A stretch of 30,125 nt of DNA from a virus. Both the position numbers and the translations under genes were made by a program. The DNA is taken from positions 1 through 30,125 of the IMG/VR virus record IMGVR_UViG_3300044977_000271; one strand, 5' to 3'. The notes below the pieces were generated by a model that saw nothing but the letters and a program-made list of their open reading frames with translations, ran no database searches and was not told the origin of the DNA. Positions 14,243 to 21,951 of the stretch are shown here, one piece after another (position 1 is the first letter of the stretch; every line of letters starts with the position of its first letter).

Positions 14243-16612
14243 ATGGCCATGGATAGGTTTATTATCGCACCCTTCAAGACAGGTCTTCAAACCAATACGA
14301 AGCCATGGCTCATCATGGATGATGCCTTCGAGCGTTTGAATAATGCCTATGTCTTTAGGGGACGAATAAGAAAACGATTCGGCGGACGACTTATGGGAAC
14401 TGGATGGAGTAGTTTGCTCACAGCCCCACTATTTTCCCGCTTTAGAATAAACCTGGGCCCTCTTATGGGGGGCGCGCTCGCGGGAACTGTTCCCGGAGGA
14501 ATTGCAGTTGCAGCAGTAGGACAGATGTTCTCAATAGGCAATGAGATATTCACCGTGCCATCAGCAGGCAATCCCGTTGTCATGCTCGATACCGGAGCGG
14601 CAGCGACAAAAACATATGATACCACTACCGGCGCGTATGTGTTCGCAGGCGTCGCTTCGCCCGACAATACGCCCGTCTGGTTCTATCCGGCCTTACCAGT
14701 CATGGGACTTACGGTCTACGAATCAGGCGCAATAAATAATCAGCCAACCTACGGATTCGATACAAGATTCGCATATGTATTCGCAGGCGGATTCTGGCAG
14801 CAATCAGTCGGACCATCCACGGTGACACCACTCTTCCACGGATCAAACATAAACTTCTTCTGGACCACAAACTGGCGCGGCGCAACACCAGATATAAAAG
14901 TACTTTTCATCACCAACTTCTACGTGGTCAATTACAACGGCCTGGGAAATACTACTGATGACCCCATATGGTGGTTCGATGGCACAAACTGGGTAGCAGC
15001 AACGGGCGCTAACGCCTTCTACTTCATGCCCCAAAATAACACTACAACGCCTCCCACTCCACTCGCCGTACAAACAGGACAATATGTTAAAACGGCACGG
15101 ATCATCGTTGCTTTCAAAAATAGATTACTGCTCCTTAATACCGTAGAAAATAACGGCGCCAATACAGGCGGAACTCCCAATACTAATACGAACTATGTTA
15201 ATAGGGTCCGGTACTCATTCAATGGATCACCCTTTGCGGTAAACGCATGGTACGAGCCCAATACGCAAGATGCCGCAGTCCCTTCCAATAAAGGCGCGGG
15301 CGCTGGATTCATCGATGCTACTACAGAAGAAGCAATCATATCAGCTGAGTTCATCAAAGATCGCTTGATTGTATACTTCGAACGCTCAACATGGGAACTC
15401 GCCTACACCGGCAACGCCGTTCTCCCCTTTGTGTGGCAAAAAATTAATACCGAACTCGGATCAGAAGCTCAACAGTCAACGGTACCATTCGATAAGCAAA
15501 TTCTCACTATCGGAAACACCGGCGTACATGCTTGTAACGGCTCAAACGTCGAGCGAATCGATACGTTAATCCCTGACGAAGTATTCGAAATTTATAATAA
15601 GAATATCGGAGTACAACGAGTCGCAGGAATTAGAGACTACTTCACCGAGCTCGTCTATTGGAACTTCCCTTCAGTCGATCAAAGCCCCGACGAGGCCTAT
15701 CCTGCACGAGTACTCGTCTATAACTACCGCAACGGATCGTGGGCCATTAACGACGACTGTATCACTGCATGGGGATACTTCGAACAGCAACCAGGACTTA
15801 CATGGGCAAGCTCAACTACAACATGGGAACAATCAAACTTCGCATGGCAATCAGGAACAGTCGCCGCGCAGTTTAGACAAGTAATTGCCGGAAACCAACA
15901 GGGATTCGTCTTTATTGTAGACGCAGAGACAGATAGAAATGCCCCCGTCATGCAAATATCACAGATGGTAAATGATGCCTCAGGAAACACCATGACGCTC
16001 ACGATCATCGATCACACCCTTAATGACGATGAAGATGATCTGAGCGACAACTCAGATTTCATTCTTATAGAGAACGCCCAAGGCGTCGTACTTAGCGGAA
16101 CGGGGATATATGAAGTCGTTAATGTAGTAAGCACGAGTAAAGTACAAGTACTCGGAACCTTCACCGGAACATATACGGGCGGCGGAACCGCAACACGCGT
16201 CTCAAATATCAGAATCCTGAGTAAACAGTGGAATCCCTACGTCGAAAAAGGACAGAATGTTTATCTGAGTAAAATAGACTTCGGCGTCGAACGAACCGTA
16301 ACCGGAGCAATCACGGTAGACTACTATCCTTCATCAACGCAGCTATCAATGCTCCAAGAAGGAACCGACACACAAACAATACAAGGAACAGGTGTATTAG
16401 AAACATTTCCCTATGATCCACTATTTTACCCCTTGGAACAAGTGCAAGACCGACTATGGCATGCAATATACTTCCAAACAGAGGGAGAGTGTATACAAAT
16501 ATTTCTCTATATGACCACTGCCCAAATAGTAGACCCGAAAATATCACTTGAAGCATTCGAATTAGAAGGCATGGTACTGCACACAATGGCCGTCAGCACG
16601 AGGCTTGAATAG
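14243..16612 (+). CDS. Large tail hub / DNA-stabilisation-like protein
   Basis: I start this 789-residue protein at the ATG at 14243, with TAGGTG six bases before it; a GTG at 14234 would add three residues and overlap the previous gene. The N-terminus holds PFKTGLQTNTKPWLIMDDAF and RLNNAYVFRGRIRKRFGGRL, which I know from large tail proteins next to adaptors in related phages. The body is beta-rich with many FWTTNWRGATP or VWFYP-like segments, as in a propeller or hub such as P22 gp10. Residues about 600-650 have a GIYEVVNVVSTSKVQVLGTF element of the FCCH type. It likely closes or extends the head-tail channel. Function inferred by place and size. Confidence 0.55.
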   Translation: MAMDRFIIAPFKTGLQTNTKPWLIMDDAFERLNNAYVFRGRIRKRFGGRLMGTGWSSLLTAPLFSRFRINLGPLMGGALAGTVPGGIAVAAVGQMFSIGNEIFTVPSAGNPVVMLDTGAAATKTYDTTTGAYVFAGVASPDNTPVWFYPALPVMGLTVYESGAINNQPTYGFDTRFAYVFAGGFWQQSVGPSTVTPLFHGSNINFFWTTNWRGATPDIKVLFITNFYVVNYNGLGNTTDDPIWWFDGTNWVAATGANAFYFMPQNNTTTPPTPLAVQTGQYVKTARIIVAFKNRLLLLNTVENNGANTGGTPNTNTNYVNRVRYSFNGSPFAVNAWYEPNTQDAAVPSNKGAGAGFIDATTEEAIISAEFIKDRLIVYFERSTWELAYTGNAVLPFVWQKINTELGSEAQQSTVPFDKQILTIGNTGVHACNGSNVERIDTLIPDEVFEIYNKNIGVQRVAGIRDYFTELVYWNFPSVDQSPDEAYPARVLVYNYRNGSWAINDDCITAWGYFEQQPGLTWASSTTTWEQSNFAWQSGTVAAQFRQVIAGNQQGFVFIVDAETDRNAPVMQISQMVNDASGNTMTLTIIDHTLNDDEDDLSDNSDFILIENAQGVVLSGTGIYEVVNVVSTSKVQVLGTFTGTYTGGGTATRVSNIRILSKQWNPYVEKGQNVYLSKIDFGVERTVTGAITVDYYPSSTQLSMLQEGTDTQTIQGTGVLETFPYDPLFYPLEQVQDRLWHAIYFQTEGECIQIFLYMTTAQIVDPKISLEAFELEGMVLHTMAVSTRLE

Positions 16613-16691
16613 CATGCAAAAACTTATCAGTATACCAAAAAAGCTGTCGGGCCTAGTTTTACTCACTTTCCACTCTCGGGGAGTAAATTAT

Positions 16692-16762
16692 GGCTGCGTC
16701 AGGCGTAAACAGCCTGCCCGCCGTAGCCTTGTGCGAAGGCTGGGTAATATTACTTCGCAGCC
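16692..16762. repeat. GC-rich palindromic element with three-way stem structure
   Basis: Three nested or adjacent stems lie in 71 bases: GGCTGCG (16692-16698) with CGCAGCC (16756-16762); CAGGC (16700-16704) with GCCTG (16712-16716); AGCCTT (16725-16730) with AAGGCT (16736-16741). Bases 16712-16731 match the reverse complement of 5847-5866 at 19 of 20 positions. A 29-codon frame (16690-16779) reads MAASGVNSLPAVALCEGWV, and its ribosome site CGGGGAG is good. The element fills the gap between the tail hub and the next tail gene. It could be a mobile palindromic element or a structured RNA. Confidence 0.5.
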
Positions 16763-16782
16763 CCAACCCATGGAGGTGAAGC

Positions 16783-17337
16783 GTGGCTGACAACCTAATA
16801 CAGCAAAATACCGGCGCCTTCGTCCCCACAAATTATATCTGGGACATCCAGCAACTCTACCAAATAGAGAACATTGACCCAGAACTACGAGAACTCTTGG
16901 TGCGCCTTTACCAGAACGTAAATAGCATCGCACTCGTCCTTAATGTAAAAGATAGCGCAATCTATGATACACAGCAGTTCGTAAATGGGCAGTTATATTT
17001 CCCAAATCCCGCATTAAACTCTACAACCGCACAAACACCAGAGCTGAGACAAGTTTATCGCGTGGTGGTCAATTTTGGGGCACTTCCCAATTCAGGAGTT
17101 AAATCTCTTCCCCATGGGATCACCTGCACCAGTTTAACGACCGCAACAAGAATCTATGGAGCTGCTACCAATCCCGTATCACCATTCTCCTATATCCCAT
17201 TGCCTTATAGCTCGGTAACATCAGTGGCAGATAATATAGAGCTCTATGTGGATGGAACAAATGTGAATGTGGCAACGACGGCTAATTACAGCGCATATAC
17301 CATTTCATATATCATTTTCGAGTTCTTGCAAAATTAG
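16783..17337 (+). CDS. Conserved tail-region structural protein
   Basis: This 184-residue protein uses GTG at 16783, supported by TGGAGGTG at good spacing. The start of the protein, NTGAFVPTNYIWDIQQLYQI, ELRELLVRLYQNVNSIALVL, then FVNGQLYFPNP, resembles conserved proteins I recall near the tail genes of many uncultured phages. The C-terminal half is beta-rich (RVVVNFGALPNSGVKSLPHG; TISYIIFEFLQN). Function unknown; probably a virion component. Upstream is the palindromic element, which does not disturb the reading frame. Confidence 0.7.
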   Translation: MADNLIQQNTGAFVPTNYIWDIQQLYQIENIDPELRELLVRLYQNVNSIALVLNVKDSAIYDTQQFVNGQLYFPNPALNSTTAQTPELRQVYRVVVNFGALPNSGVKSLPHGITCTSLTTATRIYGAATNPVSPFSYIPLPYSSVTSVADNIELYVDGTNVNVATTANYSAYTISYIIFEFLQN

Positions 17338-17383
17338 TGCTTGCACATGCGAGCACCACTAATAATTCCCCCGCGCAGGGGGG
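17337..17383 (+). other. Two hairpins in the 17338-17525 gap
   Basis: GTGCTTGC (17337-17344) pairs with GCGAGCAC (17349-17356) through a 4-base loop, with one wobble. CCCCC (17368-17372) pairs with GGGGG (17378-17382). Neither is followed by a T-run. The second is embedded in GC-rich sequence (to about 17400) unlike its surroundings, and may be another palindromic relic. The rest of the gap (17401-17525) holds no gene or clear promoter, apart from the next gene's ribosome site (TTAGGAG). Confidence 0.45.
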
Positions 17384-17525
17384 CCACGCAGGGGAGGGAG
17401 ATACCATAAGACTCAGACTCATCTCACAGCAGCCCTACATTACTACGCAAAGCCTCGAATAGCAATTTACCACGTTACCAGATAGGATCGTGTCGAGCAG
17501 GTAAGCCAAAATTAGGAGTCACAAG

Positions 17526-17999
17526 ATGGCATTCTTACAAGGATTAAGCGATTTCTTCTTCGGATCTCAGCCAAGATTACAACAAGCACCACTGTATAAT
17601 CAGCAGCAACAAGGAGTACAAAATCAGGGACTACAAATGCTCATGCAGTTATTGCAGGGCGGACAGAATCAGTCATTCCAGCCGATAGCTAATAAAGCTG
17701 TCTCTGATTTCAATACACAAACAGTGCCAGGATTGGCAGAGCGATTCACCGCTTTGGGTGGCCAAAACTCATCAGCTTTCCAGGGAGCACTCGGATCAGC
17801 AGGAGCTGGATTACAAGAAAGCCTAGCCGCACAGGGATCACAACAAAATAACCAACTGATACAACTCTTATCGCAACTCGGCCTCCAGCCGCGCAATGAG
17901 AACTTAGTATTCCAAGGCCAACCAGGATTACTCCACGGAGCGGCAGAAGGATTCGGTAAAGGTCTCGGTATATGGGCTGGCGGAAAAATAGGAGGATAA
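17526..17999 (+). CDS. Ejection or internal virion protein (probable)
   Basis: This 157-residue protein starts after TTAGGAG. It is rich in Gln, Gly, Ser and Leu. The central stretch, SFQPIANKAVSDFNTQTVPG then LAERFTALGGQNSSAFQGAL and GSAGAGLQESLAAQGSQ, is a pattern I recall from short proteins coded next to ejection proteins in short-tailed phages. The C-terminus ends in small, hydrophobic glycine-rich sequence (GFGKGLGIWAGGKIGG) that could touch a membrane. It ends one base before the next gene, so both are made together. The likely job is release into the cell with the DNA, but this is inference. Confidence 0.55.
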   Translation: MAFLQGLSDFFFGSQPRLQQAPLYNQQQQGVQNQGLQMLMQLLQGGQNQSFQPIANKAVSDFNTQTVPGLAERFTALGGQNSSAFQGALGSAGAGLQESLAAQGSQQNNQLIQLLSQLGLQPRNENLVFQGQPGLLHGAAEGFGKGLGIWAGGKIGG

Positions 18000-18000
18000 C

Positions 18001-19104
18001 ATGGCACAATTTATACCTACCGTTCCAGGAATCGGAGCGGCACTCGGATCAGGATTCAGCTCAGGCATCGATAAGATAGCGAGCCTTAAAATAGACCAGA
18101 TGCTCAAACAACAACAAAGCAAAGAGTTCACGGACGCACTTAATGCGCTCGCACAACAGAATCAACCACAACAACAAGAACAACAGATTACACCCGAAGG
18201 TCAATTACAGGCAGGACAAGTTCCCACGCAAGCAGCTGCAGGAACAACCGCGCAAGCTCCAGCTCAGCAAAAGCAGGATTTCGCCCCGCTTCTTAAGGCT
18301 TTAGCTTCGGGCAAAAACCTTACGCCACAACAAATACAAACACTCTTGGGAATACAACAAGCCCAGCAACAGCAGCAAGAAAAAAGGGGAATACAAGAGC
18401 GAAAAGAAGCTCATCAAACCCAAAAAGAAATAGATCAAAGGACCCAGCCCTTTTATGACAAAATTATAGAAGGAGGAAAGTCTGCGAAGCAAATAAAACA
18501 TCGACTCACCAAGTTGAAAGAGCTGGACGCAAAAGGAAAACTTCCCCCCGCTGCCCTCTATAATATTCTTACATCTTTAGAATCAATTGGAACTAAAGAG
18601 GGAGCAGCAATCGGAGGCGCCATTGGCGGCGCTTTAGGAACGGGAACAGGAGCTCTTCTCGGAGGACCACTTGGAGCAACTTTCGGCCTCACCGAAGGCA
18701 GTGCACAGGGAGCGGCACTAGGAGCAGGACTCGGCGCAGCCATTAAGCCAGTTACTTCCATCCTGAGATCAGCGCTTATAGGCGCATACCCAGATACAGA
18801 AGAATACGAAAAAACTTCGCTCGAATTTATAAAAGATGTTCGTCCACTCATCGGAGGCCATGTAACGGAGAACCAGTTGGATCTGTTCCTGAGGTCAATA
18901 CCAACACTCGCGACGACCGCTGAAGGTAGAAAAACTATTATTAATAACATAGGAATACTCGCCGAAGCCGCGACCGCAGAATATGACGCACTCGAAGAAA
19001 TAATCGAAAAGAACGGCGGGAAGCGGCCTGATGGCGTTGAGTTTAAAGTCTCCAAGCTCGCCGACGAAAAACGAAAAGAATACGCAAAAAGGTGGCAAGA
19101 TTAA
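18001..19104 (+). CDS. Ejection-like virion protein with glycine zipper
   Basis: This 367-residue protein starts after AGGAGGATAAC. Residues 35-140 are unusually Gln-rich and probably helical or unfolded. Residues about 200-255 form a long glycine zipper (GGAIGGALGTGTGALLGGPL; GAALGAGLGAAIKP), typical of segments that insert in membranes. A folded-looking C-terminal part follows (residues about 270-367), ending KRKEYAKRWQD. Similar design is seen in proteins that short-tailed phages inject to build a channel through the envelope. It overlaps the convergent leftward gene by 4 bases. Role inferred. Confidence 0.6.
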   Translation: MAQFIPTVPGIGAALGSGFSSGIDKIASLKIDQMLKQQQSKEFTDALNALAQQNQPQQQEQQITPEGQLQAGQVPTQAAAGTTAQAPAQQKQDFAPLLKALASGKNLTPQQIQTLLGIQQAQQQQQEKRGIQERKEAHQTQKEIDQRTQPFYDKIIEGGKSAKQIKHRLTKLKELDAKGKLPPAALYNILTSLESIGTKEGAAIGGAIGGALGTGTGALLGGPLGATFGLTEGSAQGAALGAGLGAAIKPVTSILRSALIGAYPDTEEYEKTSLEFIKDVRPLIGGHVTENQLDLFLRSIPTLATTAEGRKTIINNIGILAEAATAEYDALEEIIEKNGGKRPDGVEFKVSKLADEKRKEYAKRWQD

Positions 19105-19325
19105 TATCTAAGTATGAGCGCTGCGAGAATCAGAATTCCGATAGCACAATTCGCTTGCCTTGAACGACAAGCTATACGATCGTGATGGAGCTCATCTGCG
19201 TGATCACAATGTATTTTTTCCGGAACCCTGTGATTCAACGTCCTCTTTATAATCCTCCATAGTAGATAGAAAATTACTGCCAAGACCCCTAGGTTTATTA
19301 CTATATTCCATGCATTATCGCTCAT
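19101..19325 (-). CDS. Small membrane protein
   Basis: I start this 74-residue leftward protein at 19325 because AAAGGGGGAGCG lies just before that ATG and the ATG overlaps the previous gene's TGA (ATGA). An upstream ATG at 19352 lacks a ribosome site. Residues about 6-26 (WNIVINLGVLAVIFYLLWRI) form one membrane helix and residues about 57-74 (CAIGILILAALILRY) may form another. The middle is rich in His, Asp and Cys (KIHCDHADELHHDRIACRS), suggesting metal binding. It ends a three-gene leftward operon. Function unknown. Confidence 0.6.
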   Translation of the reverse strand: MSDNAWNIVINLGVLAVIFYLLWRIIKRTLNHRVPEKIHCDHADELHHDRIACRSRQANCAIGILILAALILRY

Positions 19326-19459
19326 CGCTCCCCCTTTCTTAAAATCATCCATATAATGGTAATTATCACGATAATAAGCTTGATTATCGTGATATACTTG
19401 TATAAATTAGCTCCTAGAGCCCAATCCTCAGGAAAAGGCATATCATCAAACATGTGCAT
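19322..19459 (-). CDS. Tiny single-pass membrane protein (45 residues)
   Basis: The frame begins at ATG 19459 (a second ATG two codons on is possible), with AAGGA upstream, and ends in an ATGA overlap with the next gene. Residues 1-18 are acidic (MHMFDDMPFPEDW). Residues about 19-41 form one strong membrane helix (YITIIKLIIVIITIIWMIL), followed by a basic end RKGER. Within the helix-coding part the DNA holds a 12-bp perfect inverted repeat. The ATGA coupling to the next membrane protein makes it likely real. Toxin-like or channel-like peptides look like this, but no family is recognised. Confidence 0.55.
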   Translation of the reverse strand: MHMFDDMPFPEDWALGANLYKYITIIKLIIVIITIIWMILRKGER

Positions 19460-19526
19460 TAAGTCCTTGTCGAGGTCGTATAAATCTTCTTCAACTGCTT
19501 TATACGGCCCTGGGCGTCACTATACT

Positions 19527-19724
19527 CTATTTAATCGCTTCCCCTTCTTGTTGCGCCTCGAATTTCATTTCGCGACGCATCCTTTCGAGAACAGCGTCCA
19601 CAATATACTTAGATGCTGAAACATATCGTTCCGCAGCTCGCCTACGAATCTCTTCATAGAGCTGCTCATCAAAATATACACTTTTGAGCTTTTTCTTAAG
19701 CTCCAATTTAGGTCTAATCATCAT
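19527..19724 (-). CDS. Ribbon-helix-helix regulator (probable)
   Basis: This 65-residue protein starts after GGGAGGACG. The order is basic N-terminus (KLELKKKLKS), a short strand VYFDEQLYEEIRRRAAER, then YVSASKYIVDAVLERMRRE: the strand-helix-helix layout of Arc/CopG-type DNA-binding proteins. Such proteins bind DNA as dimers with the strand in the major groove and often repress their own operon. The AT-rich motif at 19784-19794, near its candidate -10 (TATACT, 19764-19759), is a possible target. The fold assignment is good; the target is inferred. Confidence 0.65.
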   Translation of the reverse strand: MMIRPKLELKKKLKSVYFDEQLYEEIRRRAAERYVSASKYIVDAVLERMRREMKFEAQQEGEAIK

Positions 19725-19776
19725 CGTCCTCCCGTCTGTATTTTAGATTCCCCTTATTAGTATACCATTATTATAA

Positions 19777-19794
19777 ATTAATAATATCATTAAT
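19777..19794. promoter_or_regulatory. Operator-like AT-rich motif upstream of the RHH gene
   Basis: ATTAATAATATCATTAAT contains the 11-mer ATATCATTAAT (19784-19794) that also occurs at 958-968 and 28471-28481. It lies between the leftward RHH gene, whose candidate -10 TATACT is at 19764-19759, and the rightward tail fibre gene. The rest of the gap (19795-19917) shows no convincing rightward promoter. Confidence 0.5.
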
Positions 19795-19917
19795 GTAGCA
19801 AAATACGCAACTTATTGATTTTTACCACATAGTAAATCCAGAGTTGGGGTAACAGATCCTCTCCCTCGAAGTTGTACAAGCTTCTCGGGCCAGACTACCT
19901 CAACTCAAGGAGTTACC

Positions 19918-20940
19918 GTGTCACGACAATTTAACCAAGTCTCTTATGGGCTCACCCAAGCGCTTATTAATGAAAATCCACCCTACATATTAGCAAAAAG
20001 AGCACCGCTTACTTCAGATTTCGCTCAGCCATCAACCATCTGGATAAACTCTTTGACCAATGCCGTTTGGATATTGGCAACCGTTGCCAATAATACCGCA
20101 ACATGGGTATCTACTGCAGGTGGCGCTGGTGTATTCTCAAGCCTTACGGTTACTCCAGGCCCTATTTCTCTTACCGGAACAACGACGATTAACACAGCTG
20201 GTGCAGCAACAACAACAATCGGAACTGGCGGCACAGGCGCAGTTAATATCGGTAACGCAACGGGAAACACTTCGATCACCGGAACTCTTACCACAAGCGC
20301 AGGTATTACAGCAACAACCGGCCAGATTAATACCACTAATGGTGCAATCGGCGCAGGAAACACCGCAGCTTCAACGGCCGCCCCACAATTCCAAACACTC
20401 AAAAGCAGAGGCGGTGCAACAATCGTCACCGGCGATGGAATCGGAAACCTTGTCTTTGCAGGCTTTGATGGAACGCAATACACAACAGGCGCTGCAATAA
20501 CCTCAACCTCTTCAGGAACAATCGCTAATACGCGGGTCGCAGCAAACCTTAATTTCCTTACCCACCCCGATGCCCCTGCTGGTGGCCCAACTTCACGCAT
20601 GACCATCAATAGCGCAGGAAATGTAGTAGTGAACGCTCCAGACTCTGGAACGGCATTGACGGTAACGGCTGGTGGTTTAACAGTAACGGCAGGCAACATC
20701 GTCGCCACTGCCGGCAATATAACGGCAACGGCGGGAAATGTAACGCTTGGTGCTGCAGCTGCCGCATTTGTGTTTGCTAATGGTATCCAAATCGTGTCGG
20801 GAACAGGGGATCCTAATGGCTCAGTAACAGCTCCTGAGGGTTCACTTTATCTCAACACTAACGGAACGGGAACTGCAAATCGTGCCTATATAAACACGAA
20901 TAGCGGTACCGTGTGGACTGCCATAACAACCGCATCGTAA
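19918..20940 (+). CDS. Tail fibre / fibre-like protein
   Basis: This 340-residue protein begins with GTG after CAAGGAG. An N-terminal part includes TIWINSLTNAVWILATVANN and TATWVSTAGG, a pattern common at the virion-attached end of phage fibres and shared with the gene at 24849. The middle (residues about 80-270) is low-complexity beta sequence rich in Thr, Gly and Ala with repeats such as GGLTVTAGNIVATAGNITA. The C-terminus, NGSVTAPEGSLYLNTNGTGT then RAYINTNSGTVWTAITTA, is a common fibre end. No chaperone domain. Binding target unknown. Confidence 0.7.
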   Translation: MSRQFNQVSYGLTQALINENPPYILAKRAPLTSDFAQPSTIWINSLTNAVWILATVANNTATWVSTAGGAGVFSSLTVTPGPISLTGTTTINTAGAATTTIGTGGTGAVNIGNATGNTSITGTLTTSAGITATTGQINTTNGAIGAGNTAASTAAPQFQTLKSRGGATIVTGDGIGNLVFAGFDGTQYTTGAAITSTSSGTIANTRVAANLNFLTHPDAPAGGPTSRMTINSAGNVVVNAPDSGTALTVTAGGLTVTAGNIVATAGNITATAGNVTLGAAAAAFVFANGIQIVSGTGDPNGSVTAPEGSLYLNTNGTGTANRAYINTNSGTVWTAITTAS

Positions 20941-20965
20941 TCCCTGGAAATATTTCATGTTCCCG

Positions 20966-21004
20966 TGTTAGGACTCTATCTAATCATATGAGAGGGTCCT
21001 AACA
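20966..21004 (+). other. Long hairpin between fibre genes
   Basis: TGTTAGGACTCT (20966-20977) pairs with AGGGTCCTAACA (20993-21004) with one wobble and a 15-base loop. There is no T-run after it, and the ribosome site AAAAGGAG of the next gene follows closely. It may be a weak terminator or a stabilising or translation-control hairpin in the fibre mRNA. Confidence 0.5.
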
Positions 21005-21022
21005 AAGGAAAAAGGAGACATT

Positions 21023-21241
21023 ATGAATATCCGAAGCGAATTCGTTCTCGAACTTATCAAAGACACAAGAGTATTCCGAGCACACATGCCCGTTGGTGCA
21101 ACATACCAAGAATGCTACGACGTCATCGCTGAATTTGCCAAACAGATCATTACCCTTTCTGAGCAGGCAGCGGCAACAGCAACAAAAGTTGATCAAGAAA
21201 ACAGCGCTGCAACGCCATCAGCCCCTGAAGTAACGGATTAG
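21023..21241 (+). CDS. Small protein in the fibre operon
   Basis: This 72-residue protein starts after AAAGGAGACATT. The body (RSEFVLELIKDTRVFRAHMP; GATYQECYDVIAEFAKQII) is mixed helix and strand, and the last 25 residues are Ala, Thr and Ser rich (EQAAATATKVDQENS). It is followed 7 bases later by the first of two related small proteins. I do not recognise it. A role as a fibre chaperone or assembly helper would suit its place, but nothing in the sequence proves this. Confidence 0.6.
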   Translation: MNIRSEFVLELIKDTRVFRAHMPVGATYQECYDVIAEFAKQIITLSEQAAATATKVDQENSAATPSAPEVTD

Positions 21242-21248
21242 GAGCCCT

Positions 21249-21584
21249 ATGGCAGTAAGAAATTCAGTATCCGCTATTCCGCTGGGAGCAATCGCGGCGA
21301 ATACGTTCACGGGAGCATACCAACTCATCGGTGGATTGCCTCACGCATGTTTCATGCTTCGCTTCATCAACAACAGCACAGAAGATGTGCTCATCTCGTA
21401 TGATGGTGTCACCGATAATGACGTCATCATTCACGATACCACGGTTCAGCTGGATCCCCAGGCTAATTCCCAGCCCAATAACTTTATATGCGTTTTCCCT
21501 AAGGGAATGACCATCTATGTTAAAGCGGCAAATGGGACGGGCGAGTTTTATGTAGCCGGCTATTACCAACAGAACGCTAACTAG
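21249..21584 (+). CDS. Small virion protein, paralogue 1
   Basis: This 111-residue protein starts after GGAG. It is a compact beta-rich protein: GAIAANTFTGAYQLIGG, then FMLRFINNSTEDVLISYDGV, DNDVIIHDTTVQLDPQAN and a C-terminal GTGEFYVAGYYQQ. The part FINNSTEDVLISYDG aligns with WINNLTNADLMCSFDG in the next gene, and both then continue with a D-x-x-P-L-x-x-x segment and end in a strand before a short tail. Two paralogues in line upstream of the big fibre suggest related collar or fibre-attachment parts. Unproven. Confidence 0.6.
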   Translation: MAVRNSVSAIPLGAIAANTFTGAYQLIGGLPHACFMLRFINNSTEDVLISYDGVTDNDVIIHDTTVQLDPQANSQPNNFICVFPKGMTIYVKAANGTGEFYVAGYYQQNAN

Positions 21585-21592
21585 GAGATTCG

Positions 21593-21940
21593 ATGGCAGG
21601 ACAAGAGATACGTTTACAAATTGAACCGGTCAGAACTCTGGCTTTTGGCTCTATATCGGGAACATATATGGGGGTCGGTTCTGCCATCAGCAATCCAGCC
21701 CGCATCTTTTGGATCAATAATCTGACGAATGCCGACCTTATGTGTTCATTCGACGGAGTTAATGACCACTTTCCACTTCCGTCTGATTCTTTCCTCATCG
21801 TGGACGCGACGAGCAATAAAACATTTTCCCCAGGATTCTATCTCGCCGAAGGTACGCGGCTCTACGTCAAGGAATTGGATGCAACCATTCCTTCACAGGG
21901 AGCTGTTTACTTCACGGTGTTTTACGGGTCAGCAATTTAA
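21593..21940 (+). CDS. Small virion protein, paralogue 2
   Basis: This 115-residue protein starts after GGAG. Matching features to paralogue 1 include ISNPARIFWINNLTNADLMC, SFDGVNDHFPLPSDSFLIVD and TRLYVKELDATIPSQGAVYF. The two share order and spacing of motifs but little else, so the duplication is old. It sits 11 bases before the large fibre gene in one operon. It probably takes part in attaching or capping a fibre. No enzyme features. Confidence 0.6.
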   Translation: MAGQEIRLQIEPVRTLAFGSISGTYMGVGSAISNPARIFWINNLTNADLMCSFDGVNDHFPLPSDSFLIVDATSNKTFSPGFYLAEGTRLYVKELDATIPSQGAVYFTVFYGSAI

Positions 21941-21951
21941 GGAGACAAATC

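Noticed and set aside
16692-16765. tRNA-like layout: 7-bp outer stem, inner arms and CCA nearby
   Set aside because: There is no T-loop signature (TTC-A-C), no GG in the would-be D loop, and no proper anticodon arm, so it is not a tRNA.
16605-16790. 61-codon frame across the gap after the tail hub
   Set aside because: It overlaps the next start, has a poor ribosome site and is mostly the translated palindromic element (arginine-rich, low complexity).
18558-19055. 165-codon leftward frame opposite the glycine-zipper gene
   Set aside because: A shadow of GC-biased codons on the other strand: proline/alanine-rich with no upstream signals.
19364-19394. 12-bp perfect inverted repeat as a terminator
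   Set aside because: It lies inside the small membrane protein gene and lacks a T-run at the right place; the Ile-rich coding sequence can produce it.
20025-20717. 230-codon leftward frame opposite the fibre gene
   Set aside because: Its valine/proline/alanine-rich product is the mirror of the Thr/Gly/Ala repeat codons on the other strand, and it has no ribosome site.
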